64,000 nucleotides of DNA from Bedellia somnulentella (GCA_963576735.1 OY755174.1:4836001-4900000); one strand, 5' to 3'. Positions 11,231 to 24,017 are shown, numbered from the stretch's first letter. The notes: a model not told the origin generated them from the letters alone. Program-made: numbers and translations.

Positions 11231-14200
11231 TCAAATGTTACTTTATTTTGAGAACCTCATTTGCGAATATCTACCGCCTAAATAAACAAGTGGAACAAGC
11301 GAATTAAACAATCAATTTCAAATTCAATTACTACAACGACAAATTCATTGTATATCTCTGTTGATTTTGGCAAACCGTGTTCTGTTCATTGATTTACTGT
11401 TATATAAATGGGAGTGTCTAAACTCCCATTATTTGTCGGAGCCATTGTTGTAGATCGGGACATTATTTATTGATAAGTCGTTATATTCGGTACTAACTGA
11501 AATGAGCTTTCTATCTATCTGTAATAGCTTTGGTTCCGTATAAGGGTAACCAGAGCGTGAGAAACACGTTTTTTTAGACTATTTTAAAAGATAGTAAGTG
11601 CATAGCTGTTTTTTGAATAGTTAATGTATTATTAGTAATTAATCACCATATCACATTATCAAAAGTGGCAATTTTAACAATCAAGATGTATAAAACCATC
11701 AGCTACCAGAGATCTACTGCTGGAGACTGATGTCTCCTAGATCGACCCACAACGACTAGTCATGTGCTGTTCTCATCCAACAGTTTTTTCGCAATCGTTA
11801 CCAAACAGTTGATTCATCTTATGGTATGGCCTCCCATCATAGTTTGTGACTGTCGAAAATGGGATATTATTTTCCTACCTCATAGTATTATTAGTCTAGT
11901 CAGTCACATTTTGAAAAAACCTCATATAGGTATATAAGTCTTTTTAAATTATCTTCATAATTTACAACACAAAATCCCTGATATTGCTGTTTAAAAACGA
12001 AACCACTGAAACAAAGCTATCATGCGGAAATGTTATTAAGCCATGTTCAGAATGGCGAATATTTCAAGTGGAATAAAACTGTAATGTGTTGGCGGTAATG
12101 AATTTCAATTCAGCCACAGCAACAAGTTGATTATGATAATGTCATTTCGGTCAATCGATAACGAGTCACCCGACAGAATTGACGCTTATTGACGTACTGA
12201 TGAGCAGGCGGGGACTCAATAATGTGGACTGTTGTCATTTTTGTTCTACGTTTCACTAGTCAGCCGAACTGTCAGTTCACCCCGTGCTGGAACATTGGGT
12301 TGTAAATGAGTTAAGGGGACGCTATAAAATTTAAGCCATTTAGGATGCCACGTAAATTAAGGAAGCCTGGTAGTAGTTACCATAAGAATATGTTACAGAA
12401 GAATATTAGTAGAATACATTCTTTATTTCAAACTTTATGTGCGTAGTAGTCATTTTCATTCAAATAGGTTTTATCCATCTCTTTCACCATTTCTGTTATC
12501 CACATTATATATCCATGTATGTAAATATATGTGCCCTGTGACTTGCGATACATGTTCTTTGAGTCATTAATAAACCTAAATAGATAACACGTATAATCCA
12601 TTACTTAAGCGACATTAGGCCTAATTTCACTTCGTAAACTTAAATGGAAAATAACAATTTGAGTTTTGACGTTAATTTATCTGTGTTAAAGTATTTCAGA
12701 GGTGTGCGAGCGTAATAGGGATGCAAAAATGGGTCCCAAGAGCCACACTATGCCCCTCGCTATTGGGTACGACAAAACAATAGCTGTTTTGTTTCCGACA
12801 CGGATGTAACATGAATTTAATGGCATTGAACATCCCTCCGGTGCGCATTGTAGAAGATTATCATTTGATTTTTTTTTGTTTCCGACCCGACTGGAGTCCT
12901 ATTATATGTGTAAGACAAGTAAGAAAGTCAAGGTAAGAGATGAGATACACGGTTAAACATTGATTTTGAGAAGTTTTACGTGATTTTAAAAAACTCTTGG
13001 ACTAATATCGGTAATAGCATTATCTACATTACATTGTTGTGTCAAATGTGAGAACTCTCTAAATGCATATGTTTTAGTATTAACAAAAACGGATTTCACT
13101 TATATCAAGCCGACCGGAAAATACCAAATGAAAAAATTGCCTTTTCTTGATAAAGGATATGAATAAATAACGAGCAGAAGCTAACAGCTGTAATTGCTCG
13201 TCCGCTGAGCCTTTTCGACCGATGTCTGCTTCTGATATAGGTGGCCGCTTCACGGGAAATAAGGTTCGTCCCTCACCGTGGAGCTTGCAGGCGGAAAATT
13301 GAGTGATAAATGTTTTTTAGATTCGTGACAGCCGACCGTTTGGTTTAAATCTGCGAACGGATGGACAGGCTGTTTTAATGGTCTTTGTAAGGGAATGGAG
13401 CAGTAACATAAATTGTCGGGCTTTTTCGTAACGCTATAAAATATTCTGTTTTCGGAATTTGGAATTCGTTTCTATTCAGCATGCGCCAGTGTTGGATAGA
13501 AGTGTATTTAGTTGCGGCCGCTAGTTAACAGTTTGAATTTCAGTTGAAATTGAAAGAGTTGTTAGTATTGCGAATGTATTCTGAATTAATTGACTAAAAA
13601 AACTAAATGTGTGTATAAAAAAAACTAGTAAGTATAAAAAATAGTTTTTGGCAAAAAATATAGTTTCTGTGATATCGTATTTTTGTTAATAATTCTTATT
13701 TAAAGAACGTAATAATATTCGAATAATATTGTTTACGAGTTTCGTGACAGTTTTTTGTATAAATTTTCGTTGATTATAATATAATGTTAAGTATTAAAAT
13801 CGTATTAATGAGACCAAATGATTCCTTTTGTTTAACTTTTATAAAACATGAGATGAAATCACTATGATTATGAATTTAATTTCAAAAACAACTTTAATTA
13901 AAAAAACACTGATAAATTAGAGGGATAAAATTAAGTATATCAATTTTATATTACTTACATACTTTTTTTGGACTTAGCAAAAAAAACAAGATATGAATGA
14001 CATACAAACAAAGAGTTCACAAAAAAAGTCAAAGGAATATTAACAACGACATAATTAGGATTCGCACCCACGCGTTCATGCTAAATTTACATGTTACGAT
14101 GTCCTGTGTTCCGAAAAACTGTTTCATTTTAAGAATCTTTTTCGAGGATTCTAGTTTTAATACAGTTTACTTCATTTTTTATTAAAGATTTTATATTATT

Positions 14201-15139
14201 CGGAAATTTCACACCAAAGTGACATTTTTTTTCAAACTATTGTAACATAAAACCATTTAATAAGTCTTCATATTTAAAAAACTTAATTTAACCACTAAGG
14301 TCCTTCGATGTACAGATTTTCAAAGCACAAAACGAATATTAAACAATTTATGATAGATTTTAAAGAGACAACTTGTACACTAATATCAAAATTTATGAAA
14401 CCAGATGTTTCAAAATTATTTTTGCATGCTGTTTGGAAAGTGTAACCATTATTTATTAACTTTTATCATTGCATTTTAGATTTCGTTTTGTGGAACATCT
14501 TGGCATATAATCACCGAAAACCTGGATCGCAGAAATTCCAATTAAAAAAAAAGCCATACGCCAAACTTTGCTTAATTAAGGGGAAAGCAACAGTACAAGT
14601 TTTAGAAATTCAAATGAAAATCATTTTAATGAAATGGTTCGCTACCCGATACGATATATATATCGTTAATCGTATTTATGCTTACTGTTGGTAAGCATAA
14701 CATTAATAACTCTTATCTTAATATTTGAGTCAAAGTTTCTGAATATAGTCCAAAGAGGAAGCTCGATGTATCTCAATGATTACCAAGGGTTGAAAATAAA
14801 GTCCTTACATCATGAAGGCTGAAAAGGCATCGTCACAGCCGGGGGTGAAGATTTATATCTTGCGCGTCTCGGCTTCGTTTAAGGGACGCAGGGTGTTCCT
14901 CCCTGCATCGGAATGGCTAGAACCTTCATTTTAGGCTTACGACACCGCAGCTTCAATAAAGATTAGGATTTGTCGATCTTCCCTTTATAACGACGAATGA
15001 GATGTTTTTTTTTTGTTTTTGGGGTAATATTGGGTTTTAGTGGTACATAATAGTTTATCTTTTTAGTAAATTTGAAAATAGTTTTGTCAAGATATTTTGC
15101 ATATTTAAAGTATTAACGACTGCATAGTATATCCCTCTT
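11231..15139. other. unique intergenic DNA; no gene seen
   Basis: No open frame here has a recognisable domain; the longest, at 13997-14185 and 14488-14694, are short, low-complexity and unsupported. A small SINE-A scrap lies at 11525-11575 (TAAGGGTAACCAGAGC). A GC-richer patch at 13170-13380 and another at 14815-14950 may be non-coding exons or conserved elements, but nothing in them can be named. Confidence 0.35.
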
Positions 15140-15151
15140 TATTTTCACTTA

Positions 15152-15416
15152 GCTGTGTTGTGTCGGCTTAGAATAGCACTACCCCATTTCTTCCGGTGGG
15201 TGTACGTAAGAGGCGACTAAAGGTATTGGGGCTTTTTAAGGGATTTTTGGGCGATGCGGTTGGAGACCCATCACCAACAACCTTTATTTTTACCACCTTT
15301 ATTTTTACCACCTTTTCCCCACGCAACTTCCAAAAGCGGCTGAGGGATTTCTAATTCCTTAGCTCTGGCTACCCCATCTAGGGATTTATAGCCGTGAGTA
15401 TATGTTTGTATGTATG
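15152..15416 (+). repeat. reference full-length SINE-A (subfamily I) with 12-bp target duplication
   Basis: This copy is bounded by TATTTTCACTTA at 15140-15151 and 15417-15428, which fixes the element at 265 bp. The head reads GCTGTGTTGTGTCGGCTTAG, the body includes GGTGGGTGTACGTAAGAGGCG, and the 3' end is CTACCCC-ATCTA-GGGATTTATAGCCGTGAGTATATG plus TATG repeats. A 20-bp local duplication (TTTATTTTTACCACC) lies near 15280-15310. No clear B box is present, so the head is of unknown origin. The target duplication and tail show LINE-mediated insertion. Confidence 0.9.
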
Positions 15417-15751
15417 TATTTTCACTTATTGTTTGATATGGTATTATTGACTTAGTACTTATTTGTTATGAAGGCACAGACAGAGATAATTATTATCATG
15501 AGTACCTCTGCCATAACTTTTGATTCACTTTTTGGAATATTGCGAAAACACCAGCAAATAAACTGTATCAATAATATAGGAAGTTTCAGACGTGTAAATA
15601 AACTTTATAGGGTAAGATAAAGGTCGTTATGGGTGTTTTACGACACTTTCCCCTAATGATATTAAATTGTAGTCATCTGCTATGTTTGACATGTTTTTGG
15701 TTATGTGTTTGAAATTTTGAACATAAATCTTCCAACGCATCCTTTTAATAA

Positions 15752-15908
15752 GTACATACACACAAACATACATATTCTCACGCCATTATTTCCCATTGAG
15801 GTAGGCAGGGACTATTGATTGCCACTTGGTACGATCCTGGCAAACCTCTCTGGCTTCGTATACATTAATCAATCTTTTCATACATGCTCTTTTACTCTTT
15901 ATACTAAA
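15752..15908 (-). repeat. RTE-like LINE 3' tail
   Basis: Matches the 3' end of the LINE at 51135-53457 in the same orientation, from the ACATACA tail through CACGCCATTATTTCCCATTGAGGTAGGCAG-type sequence to TCATACATGCTCTTTTACTC. 5'-truncated. Confidence 0.8.
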
Positions 15909-16657
15909 GTATTTTTGTAAATGTAAATAAATGTCATATGCCTTAAGTTAAGAACCTTAAATACTCTTTATTTAGTTAATCAATACGGTCTTTTCAAATT
16001 GATTTATTTTTGTAAATAAAACCTATTTTGTTTCTATTCGATGAAATTTATTCTGGCCATTTAATTCTGAAAAAATAGGCAAAGAGTATAGATTTTTAAA
16101 TTTTGCTTGATTCTGAAAAAAACTATCACACTCACTTTTTACAAAAGCAGTCATAACTGTCCTTATCTTTATTTAAACTTCGGGAATTTCATTTTGTTTA
16201 ATGTTTTCTATTTACTTCTCCAAAATATATATTCATACATAAAAAGTATAAAGATACTTTTCATGCAAAGTATAGTAAAGAAGTCTGACTTTAATATCAA
16301 TTAATCATGACACCAAAACAGACGCTGGAGCATAATAAAATATGCAATAAGCATACACCCGCCTATCCCCAAATCGTATAAATTAAAATGCTCAACAACA
16401 ATTTATCATTTTTACCATCAGAATACTAATGGTTGTGGTCCACAGTCTCTATCCTCCAGGGTGGGCCGCGTTTCAATAAAATTAACATTGTAATCTACTT
16501 ACTGTCAAGAAAAATTACAACCGAAATTTTGCCCGTTTGATTTTGCTACGAATCATAATGCCCGGTTTTCATAAGACTTTTAAGAATAACAGGTTTATAT
16601 TATTATGAACATTTCCTTGTTACGTATCAGCTCTTTAGATCCGTTTTACCAATCTTC
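15909..16657. other. unique AT-rich DNA; no gene seen
   Basis: The open frame at 16107-16304 is low-complexity, rich in Phe, Leu and Tyr, and unsupported. Nothing else recognisable was seen. Confidence 0.3.
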
Positions 16658-16892
16658 TATCATCCATCCTCTCTATGAGCTAATGTGAAAGTTAATGTTA
16701 GTAGAGGACGACCACCACCAAATTGAGAGTGTGCTCATAAAGGCAGGCGTCCGAAGTACGAAAAATAAAAAGAGCTTGTATGAAAAGATTGATGGATGTA
16801 AACGAAGCTAGAGAGGTTTGTCAGGATTCTACAAAGTGGCGATCGATAGTGCCTGCCTACACCAATGGGAACTAATGGCGTGAGTATATGTT
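16658..16892 (+). repeat. RTE-like LINE 3' tail with an inverted 5' piece
   Basis: From about 16676 the sequence follows the LINE sense strand (AATGTTAGTAGAGGACGACC, then CGAAGTACGAAAAATAAAAAGAGC and the terminal GGCGTGAGTATATG). The preceding 20 bases (ATCATCCATCCTCTCTATGA) match the antisense strand of the adjoining LINE segment. Such a 5' inversion is a known by-product of LINE insertion (twin priming). Confidence 0.7.
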
Positions 16893-17548
16893 ATATTTAT
16901 ATTATGTTTATAATATTTATTAAAAAGAAAAAAGAAAACTGTACTGTTTCTACAGTAAGTCTGCTATGAACCTTATTTTGGCAGGGAGAATATTTTGACA
17001 AGACTGAAGCATTCAAAATTCGCCTAACTTAGTAGCAATCAAATTATGTATGTCTTGCAAAGCTAACTGGTTTAACTGAAATTGAAACATCATAAAATGC
17101 ATTATGTGTATGAAAATTAGATGCGCTACGACGGGGCGGTATAGAATCAGCTTTCCTTATAAGTTTTGTGCTAGCTGAGGTCATAAATTTGATTATAATA
17201 ACGCGGGGCACTGTCACAACTTCGTCTGAGGTGATCATTATCCTATGAAAGTGCTTAATAATACACTAAAATATCTACCTCACTCTTTTCTTTGTCCGAA
17301 ATCCTGAGATTTTTAATAAGAATGCGAGATTCTTAGTATAATTGTTGTAAATTCTTTTGCAAGTAAAATTTTAAAAAACTTTTTTTTTCGTTGACATTTA
17401 ATAAATAAATAATGAGTATATATAACACAGATCAAGTTAGTTCCAACTTAAATACAATTAAATGACTTGTATTATTGGATACTAACTCAACGATATATTT
17501 AATACTGTATTAAACACATATAAGTAACATTCAAGACTAAGGAATGTC

Positions 17549-17612
17549 TCATCACATAAATGTTGCTCTCAGCGGAATTCGAACCCGCAACCTCCAATAT
17601 CCAGTTCTGAAA
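17549..17612 (-). repeat. tRNA-like SINE-D fragment
   Basis: Minus-strand tRNA-like head with B box GGTTCGAATTCC followed by GCTGAGAGCAACATTTATGTGATG, matching the 46355 copy. Confidence 0.6.
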
Positions 17613-17922
17613 TTTCAGGTAAATTAAAAAAGAATTAATTTTAAACATAATAACTTTACACTAGTTTTTTGACCAATATTCAAAATTGCTTAAAGAGTAC
17701 ATATAGTTTATCTAAGAAACACCTTTCTGATGAGCTTTTCTTCTGATATTGTTGTTATTTTATTTATTTTATTACCGATGCTTAGATAATCTCTTTGAAC
17801 ATGAAATATTTCTAGTACGTGACAGCCATCTTAGAACTTGTGAGTCTTTAAAGTTCACTACCACTTATGTTTAGTATCTTTTAGAGCTTTCTCATTTACC
17901 CGGGATAACTTACCTTTGGATT

Positions 17923-18162
17923 TACATACATACATATACTTACGGCTATAAATCCCTAGATGGGGTAGCCAGAGCTAAGGAATTAGAAATCCAAACGTGG
18001 GAAAGTTAAGTGGGGAAAAGATGGTGAGATAAAGGTTGTTGGTGATGGGTCTCGAACCGCATCGCCCAAAAACCCCTTAAACGCCCCATACCGTTAGTCG
18101 CCTCTTACGTACACCCACCGGAAGAAATGGGGTAGTGCTATTCTAAGCCGACGCTACACAGC
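17923..18162 (-). repeat. SINE-A (subfamily I), near full length
   Basis: Runs from the TACATACATATACTTACGGC tail to GCCGACGCTACACAGC, with a short deletion near 17985. The block CACCCACCGGAAGAAATGG marks subfamily I. Confidence 0.88.
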
Positions 18163-18735
18163 AATGGTTTTATAGAGATTTTTAAAACAGTCTAGTGAAA
18201 ACCTGGCTATGCGCGGGCTTTAACAGTTTTTATTGTCTATAATATATCATAAAAGTAAAAAAAAGCCTTATTTCCTTCCTTAAAACTTCTTACTACATCA
18301 GATACCGTCTAGTGAAAATCGGTCCAATACTTTTAGCGGAAAAACAATCAAAAACAATAGCCATGCAAAATTTAACAAAACTGGTTTCGTTTATTTTACT
18401 TCTATATTAGTTTTATTTTATATTAATACTTATTTACCTCTATACTGTATTAATTAGATTTGTCTTCTGCCTTCTTTAAACTACTTCTTTATACTAATTA
18501 GGCGGTTATGTTAATATTCAATTGCAATATAATTTTATTTGTTTGTTTAAATAGAAGCTTTGATAATATAGAGTAACTTCTGAGATAGTATCTTAATTTT
18601 TGCGTGTTTCTAAGCCTTCTTGTATGAAGGTCATTGTAAGGAGGAATGAATTTATGCCGTATTATTATAACTAAAAATACTATATAATTAGTCTTAACAA
18701 AAAAGCTGTTTTTATGAAAGTTATTTGTTCAAATT
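18163..18735. other. unique AT-rich DNA; no gene seen
   Basis: Nothing recognisable was found in this stretch on either strand. Confidence 0.3.
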
Positions 18736-18868
18736 AACATAACATAACATAAACGTTCACGCCGAATATCCCCGAAGGGGTTGGCAGAGGTACTAATACT
18801 TCTGAACATCACGTGACTTTGTCACCTGGTGTTCAGAGTACCCACGTTTTGCATGGACAGTGTACTCA
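18736..18868 (-). repeat. SINE-C 3' part
   Basis: Begins with AACATAACATAACATAAACG (tail), then CCCCGAAGGGG hairpin and body up to GACAGTGTACTCA. The tRNA-like head is missing. Confidence 0.85.
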
Positions 18869-19375
18869 GTGTTCAAATTGTTTTCAGATAAAAATCGCGC
18901 ACTTCTGTATAGTTATAAATTAAAACATTTTATTTAAATACATATACATTTTAGGTAATTAAGTGGATAGTGAACCAAGATTACCTGAATCGTAACTCGA
19001 ATCTGTACCTTCAGACTGCTGAGGTTTAATCACAAGAAAGTAATTATCCAACACAGCCTTTGAGTTTCAAATACAAATGGACGAAAACGCTTCTATTATG
19101 ATTTCTATAAGAAATAAATTTCGTTTTCGTATTACCTTATATTCTAAGGAAAAATCATCGAGTTTTATTCAGACACGGCAAGTATTGTGCTCCCAAAATT
19201 AATGAATGTTATTGTGATAGATGAGGATGGGAGATGTTCCAGTAATTTGCGAGAAAAAAGAATTTGGTTGGCCTTTTAAGACAAGAAGAAATGTCCTTAT
19301 CATCCCAATTTAAGATGTGTTCAGAACAAAATAGAACTTTCATAAATCAGGACTAAGTTTCCATATAACCAAGAC

Positions 19376-19490
19376 AGCGCAGAGCTTATCATATAGAGAG
19401 TTGTCGGTTCGATCCCCGAGTCGGGCCGACACCAATGTGTGGTTACCAAGTCATGTGTGTGGTTAATTCATCTTTATGCCAACTCCACAA
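19376..19490 (+). repeat. tRNA-like SINE, distant relative of SINE-C
   Basis: A B box GGTTCGATCC lies near 19408-19417 with an upstream AGCGCAGAGCTTATCAT region in the A-box place. Downstream, GGGCCGACACCAATGTGTGG and GTGTGGTTAATTCATC parallel the SINE-C body. How far it extends beyond about 19490 is unclear. Confidence 0.5.
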
Positions 19491-20116
19491 ACGACGGTTA
19501 CTAAGCCGCCCTTATCCACGTTCGTTGAGAACCGATGCAGCATGGTTCGATACGTGGCTGCCACTCCAGTACCCAATGACCGTTGGTTCCACGTGCAATT
19601 TGCCTTGCGCATACTAAATAAATTTTAGTTATGCAACTCTTTTAGCTCCGTCTTCTCAGTGGTGCACTCTTGACAGAGTGGTCGTGGTGGGCATTTTGGT
19701 CGGGTGACCCGCTTCACAATTCGTCGCTATTTCTCTCTGAGGGCTGTTTTTTTGGTGCATTGCTACAGCTCCATACCAAAAGACACGCAAAAATTAATGA
19801 CAAATTCTCTAAAGTTTTTAGTTATACGGGTTCATTAACTCGTTTAGTCAATTATTTTTAACGCTAATAAGTCAGTCATATAAAGATAATTTACAAAGTA
19901 TTATTATTAATTCATTAAAAGCTTGCTGAAGTGCAAATCTGGGCATGAGTTCACAGACAAAACACATTGTCTACTCGCTGCATGGCTAGAGGGACGATTC
20001 TGGTATTTTACATGATAAAGATTTTGTACAGAAAATGAGTTTACTAAAAATCACGTTCGTATTAAGAAGTAAATTTGAAAAACACTTAGGTAATTAATTA
20101 AATCGATTATATATAA
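19491..20116. other. intergenic DNA; no gene seen
   Basis: Open frames at 19435-19617 and 19670-19861 overlap SINE-like sequence and lack recognisable domains. 19490-19780 is GC-richer and could be the rest of the SINE begun at 19376. Confidence 0.3.
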
Positions 20117-20391
20117 TATAATAATATATATAATACGATAATTGTTTTGTTATAAATGAGCATCCATCTCTTACGCACTTACATAGTATCGTATACTATC
20201 TAATTCTAAGCGATAGAATGACGATAAAATTGCGCTCAAGGCCTCCTGCATACCTAGTACGAGCGACCTTTTACCTAAATATCGAGTGGTAAAAAACAGC
20301 TATCTCTTACGCACTTACTTCGTATCGTATACTGTCATCTCATACTAACCAATATCGTGACGATAAAACAGCGCTCATGCTAGGTCTCCTA
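20117..20391 (+). mobile_element. MITE-B dimer (degenerate)
   Basis: Two tandem monomers share CATCTCTTACGCACTTAC, AGTATCGTATACT and GACGATAAAA.(T/C)(A/T)GCGCTCA. The first (about 20117-20285) is close to the insert at 8662-8848; the second (about 20290-20391) is nearer to the copies at 22340. Terminal inverted repeats are eroded. Confidence 0.65.
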
Positions 20392-21321
20392 GTTATGAAT
20401 AAGTAATTAAGTATAAGTAGTGATTTGTTTGGATATAAGTTTGTTGCTTGCTACATTTTATAACAATCTGTTGATTAATTACAAATTCCTGGCTGAAGCA
20501 GCTTAAATAAAAAAAGGTTCACGGTCATATAAAATTACGATGAAAATAAAAAAATGCATTCTGTAGGTACTAAAAAAGATCTTCGAGATTTTAAAATAAT
20601 GTTTATTAATGGGTAGAAAAGAACTTCCACTTCTCATAATTGCGCCATTCAAGCTATCCAATAAATAAAATTACATAACTTTATACTAAAACGATACTTG
20701 TCAGAATTGTATGTGCAAGTTTAACTATATAAATATTGAAATTTCTTTTAATAGTCAATCAAATTTAGTTTTTAATTTACTTAAGGTCAATTTATGCTTT
20801 GTTTATTTTATTTAAATCAAAATAAATTGTGTGAACAAAATTTTCAGGTCAAAGCTCTTATAAAAATAATTACTTTGACTAATCACTAAAATCTCTTCTA
20901 CTTTTCATCCACGGTTAACTGAACTTTGCTCTTTTCAGGCTTTGATAGTCTTTTTGTTTTAATTAATATTCTTTCAGCGATTTTTCTGTTATAGCTTTTA
21001 GAGGTTAAATTATACTTGGATTTATTGAATACCCTTTGCCTTCCATTGGGATTCAGTGCTTGACTCATGGTTTGAAGACATCACAGGTTGGGTTCCCGGG
21101 GGCACTGTCAAAAATTCAATCTTTGTTTTTAAAGATTTTATTTCTTAAATATTTTTTATATATATAATAGTTAAAACATACAAATCGTTTTGCTTTGGAT
21201 TTGCATGTTAAGCCTGTATATACTAAATTCTGTAAGTAGTTTTTAATATCTACCTACTTACACTAGACTAGCGTGACTATGGCAAAATTACACTATTGAA
21301 ATCCAACTTATACAATATATA
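20392..21321. other. unique AT-rich DNA; no gene seen
   Basis: Nothing recognisable was found; the short frame at 21296-21481 overlaps SINE sequence. Confidence 0.3.
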
Positions 21322-21440
21322 CGTACATATACTCATAGCCATAAATACTAAAAGGGGGAAGCCAGAGCTTCAGACCTGGAAACTCCTCAGCCACATTGGG
21401 AAGTTGATAGGGGAGACGGTAGAAATAAAGTTCATACTAT
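21322..21440 (-). repeat. SINE-A 3' fragment
   Basis: The tail ACATATACTCATAGCC and body to GGTAGAAATAAAG match the A-II or A-III type; the head half is missing. Confidence 0.7.
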
Positions 21441-21484
21441 ACAATGAACACAATAGAAACATTTACTATACGTACATATAGATA

Positions 21485-21606
21485 AACATAACATAAACAT
21501 AAACGTTTACGTCGAATATCCCCGAAGGGGTTGGCAGAGGTACTTAAAACTTCTTCTACTTAAGACAGTGTGCTCACGTGATAGGGGGCAGGCCTATCGC
21601 CGTTTA
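21485..21606 (-). repeat. SINE-C with internal deletion
   Basis: The tail and hairpin (CCCCGAAGGGG) are followed after a gap by CTCACGTGATAGGGGGCAGG. The tRNA head is missing. Confidence 0.75.
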
Positions 21607-22097
21607 TGACACATAGACTGCATACATATATAATGCTTCTCTCATCACAGGTACGAAAATTTTGGAAATAATTGGAGGCATATATCCAGTAGTATTGATA
21701 TGCTTTGATAAAGAAAATAACGTATCCTATATTAAATTATTAATAAAAAACCTAGCAAGAATCGGCCAGCAAGTTCGGTCCAGAGAGCGGAAAGCGAAAG
21801 ATTTATAATCTGTAGTTAATGTCTGTCCGCTAACAATGAGATACAATTTAACTTTGTACCGGGTCGAACGTATTTCAGCTTTGGAAGCCAAGTTGCTATT
21901 TTATTTTGTACTTTTTGTACTTGTGCGTAGTTTGAAAGGGAAGAAATGGGGTCTAGTCGCCTGACACTAGGATTGGGAGTTAATGAATCCATAATTGCAG
22001 TAAGGAAATATGATTAAAATTAGAGGCCAACCCTTAGTATATATATTAGGGCACATATTAATAAAAAAACTAAATTATAAAAATAGATAGTTGTGTG

Positions 22098-22212
22098 CAC
22101 AAAAGTGGGTTGAGGAATTTCTAATTCTTAAGCCCTGGCTACCCTTTCTAGAGCATTCATTTGATTCATTCATTTATAGCCGTGGAGTGAGTATATGAGA
22201 ATGTATGTATGT
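22098..22212 (+). repeat. SINE-A 3' fragment
   Basis: Matches from AAAAGTGG.TTGAGGAATTTC to GTGAGTATATGAGAATGTATG, with a short duplication (CATTTGATTCATTC) near 22156-22178. Confidence 0.65.
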
Positions 22213-22339
22213 ATAATTTTCGAGTAATAATAGTTGTAAACCATAGACTAGTTAACCCTGAGGTACTAGAGGTTAATCTTAGCGGGACTTAGCTAGACTA
22301 GACTAGCGAGCTTAGACTAGCGAGCTTAGCTTCCAGCAA

Positions 22340-22766
22340 GGCAAGCACGAGCCGTGTTTAAACTAGTTATCACGTGGGATAAAGCAACCATCTCTTACGC
22401 ACTTACTTAGTATCGTATACTGCCATCTCGTTCTAACCGTTATGGTGTCGATAAAATAGCGCTCGTGCTTGCCCTTCAGAATCCCTTTGTTAAAGTCCTG
22501 CCCAGCTAGCACGAGCTACTCAACAAACTACTCTTAAAACACACTTATACCCTATTTAGTTGAGTTGAGTCAACTCATTCTTACCGATAGAGTAACGATA
22601 AAATAACGCTCGTACTAGTACTTCTGCAGAACAAGCACGAGCACTATTTTATCGACACGATAACGGTTAGAATGAGATGGCAGTATACGATACTAAGTAA
22701 GTGCGTAAGAAACGGCTGCTTTATCCCACGCGATAACTAGTTTAAACACGGCTCGTGCTTGCCCTG
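22340..22766. mobile_element. MITE-B inverted pair forming a large palindrome
   Basis: Two good copies in opposite orientation lie at 22340-22474 and 22629-22766. Each is about 136 bp with terminal inverted repeats GGCAAGCACGAGC..GCTCGTGCTTGCC (first base altered in one) and carries the B core. Between them, 22505-22618 is a worn third copy (AGCACGAGC..GTAACGATAAAATAACGCTCGT). The whole 427-bp stretch can fold into one long hairpin. No coding capacity. Confidence 0.8.
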
Positions 22767-23677
22767 GTATCGTTAAGTCCTTAGATTAACTAATAAATCA
22801 AGACCAGTAATAGAGAATAGTGCAATGATGACTTTTAAAAAGTGGAGTGGGTATAATATACCCACATATACATACCCATATTATGTGTGTTTGAAGAGTT
22901 GCCAGTACCTATTTGACAGATCTGGCTATTAATTGTGTGTGTGTTTTATAATGTACAAAAATACTAAGATATAGTTTCGAAGTTGTTCAATAAAGTCACA
23001 AAAATATTAGCTGTGACATATGGACAGGCAAATTAACAGACAGATGCTAAAACAATTAATGAATAGTTTTTGCCATTTGGCTACACAACTCTAAAAAAAA
23101 CAGAAATATTCGCCAAATATTGAATCAAACATGAATGATATAATGTAATCAGTACTTTCACAAATAATGTTGTGCTGAGAAACCTTTTTAACACATTTTT
23201 CGCTTCAGTTATTTTTATCCGATATGTTTTTTAGAATGGAACTTTTAGGTTAAGATAAAATAATCTCATTTTATGAAAGGCAAAAAGAGGCCAAACTTGG
23301 ATGAGAAATTTCTTCTGAATTGACGATGAATTTTAATTTTCGTCTCCGCTGAACTAAGATTATTATACTATGTTAATTTTGTTCATGTATTTTATTACAT
23401 ACATTTATTACATCTATTTTTTCTACGAAATAAAACGAGATCATGATTTATAATACTGATTATTTGTATCATATGACATTCAGAAGTATAAGTTCTTTAC
23501 CACCCCTTTGAGCATATACGGCGTGAACATTTGGGTTTTGAGTCTTGACTATTTAAATATCTTTCAATCAAAAAGTGTTAAAACAGTAAAATTATTTATT
23601 TCACCTCCACCATAACCATAGTTTGTTGATTCAGCAAATATTGACTAGCGTAAGCGGTGTAAAAATGATTAAAACAA
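22767..23677. other. unique AT-rich DNA; no gene seen
   Basis: Nothing recognisable was found. Confidence 0.3.
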
Positions 23678-23805
23678 CATACATACATACATATACTCAC
23701 GGCTATAAATCCCTTAACGGGGTAGCCAGAGCTTTGGAATGAGGAATGCCTCAGCCACTTTTTGAAATTGATTGGGGAAAAGATGGTAATAATAAATGTT
23801 TTAAA
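23678..23805 (-). repeat. SINE-A (subfamily II) 3' half
   Basis: Tail ATACATACATATACTCACGG, then CCCTTAACGGGGTAGCC and GATTGGGGAAAAGATGGTAATAA, the A-II markers. Head missing. Confidence 0.75.
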
Positions 23806-23986
23806 TGATTAAAACAAGTTTCAAAAATTTGTTGTGGTGGTGGTTTAACAAAACCAATATAACAAAAAAGATATTTAAAAAAATAGTACATATTTTAAAA
23901 GTCACATAAATTTCTCAGCATGTGTGTCTCAGCTCGCAGGACTCTTGGGCTGCCCCGCACTAGTTTTTTAACTCAAAAACTCAAAG

Positions 23987-24017
23987 TATCCCCGAAAGGG
24001 TTGGCAGAGGTTATAAG
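23987..24017 (-). repeat. SINE-C tail scrap
   Basis: ATCCCCGAAAGGGTTGGCAG matches the SINE-C 3' hairpin and its flank; nothing more of the element remains. Confidence 0.5.
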
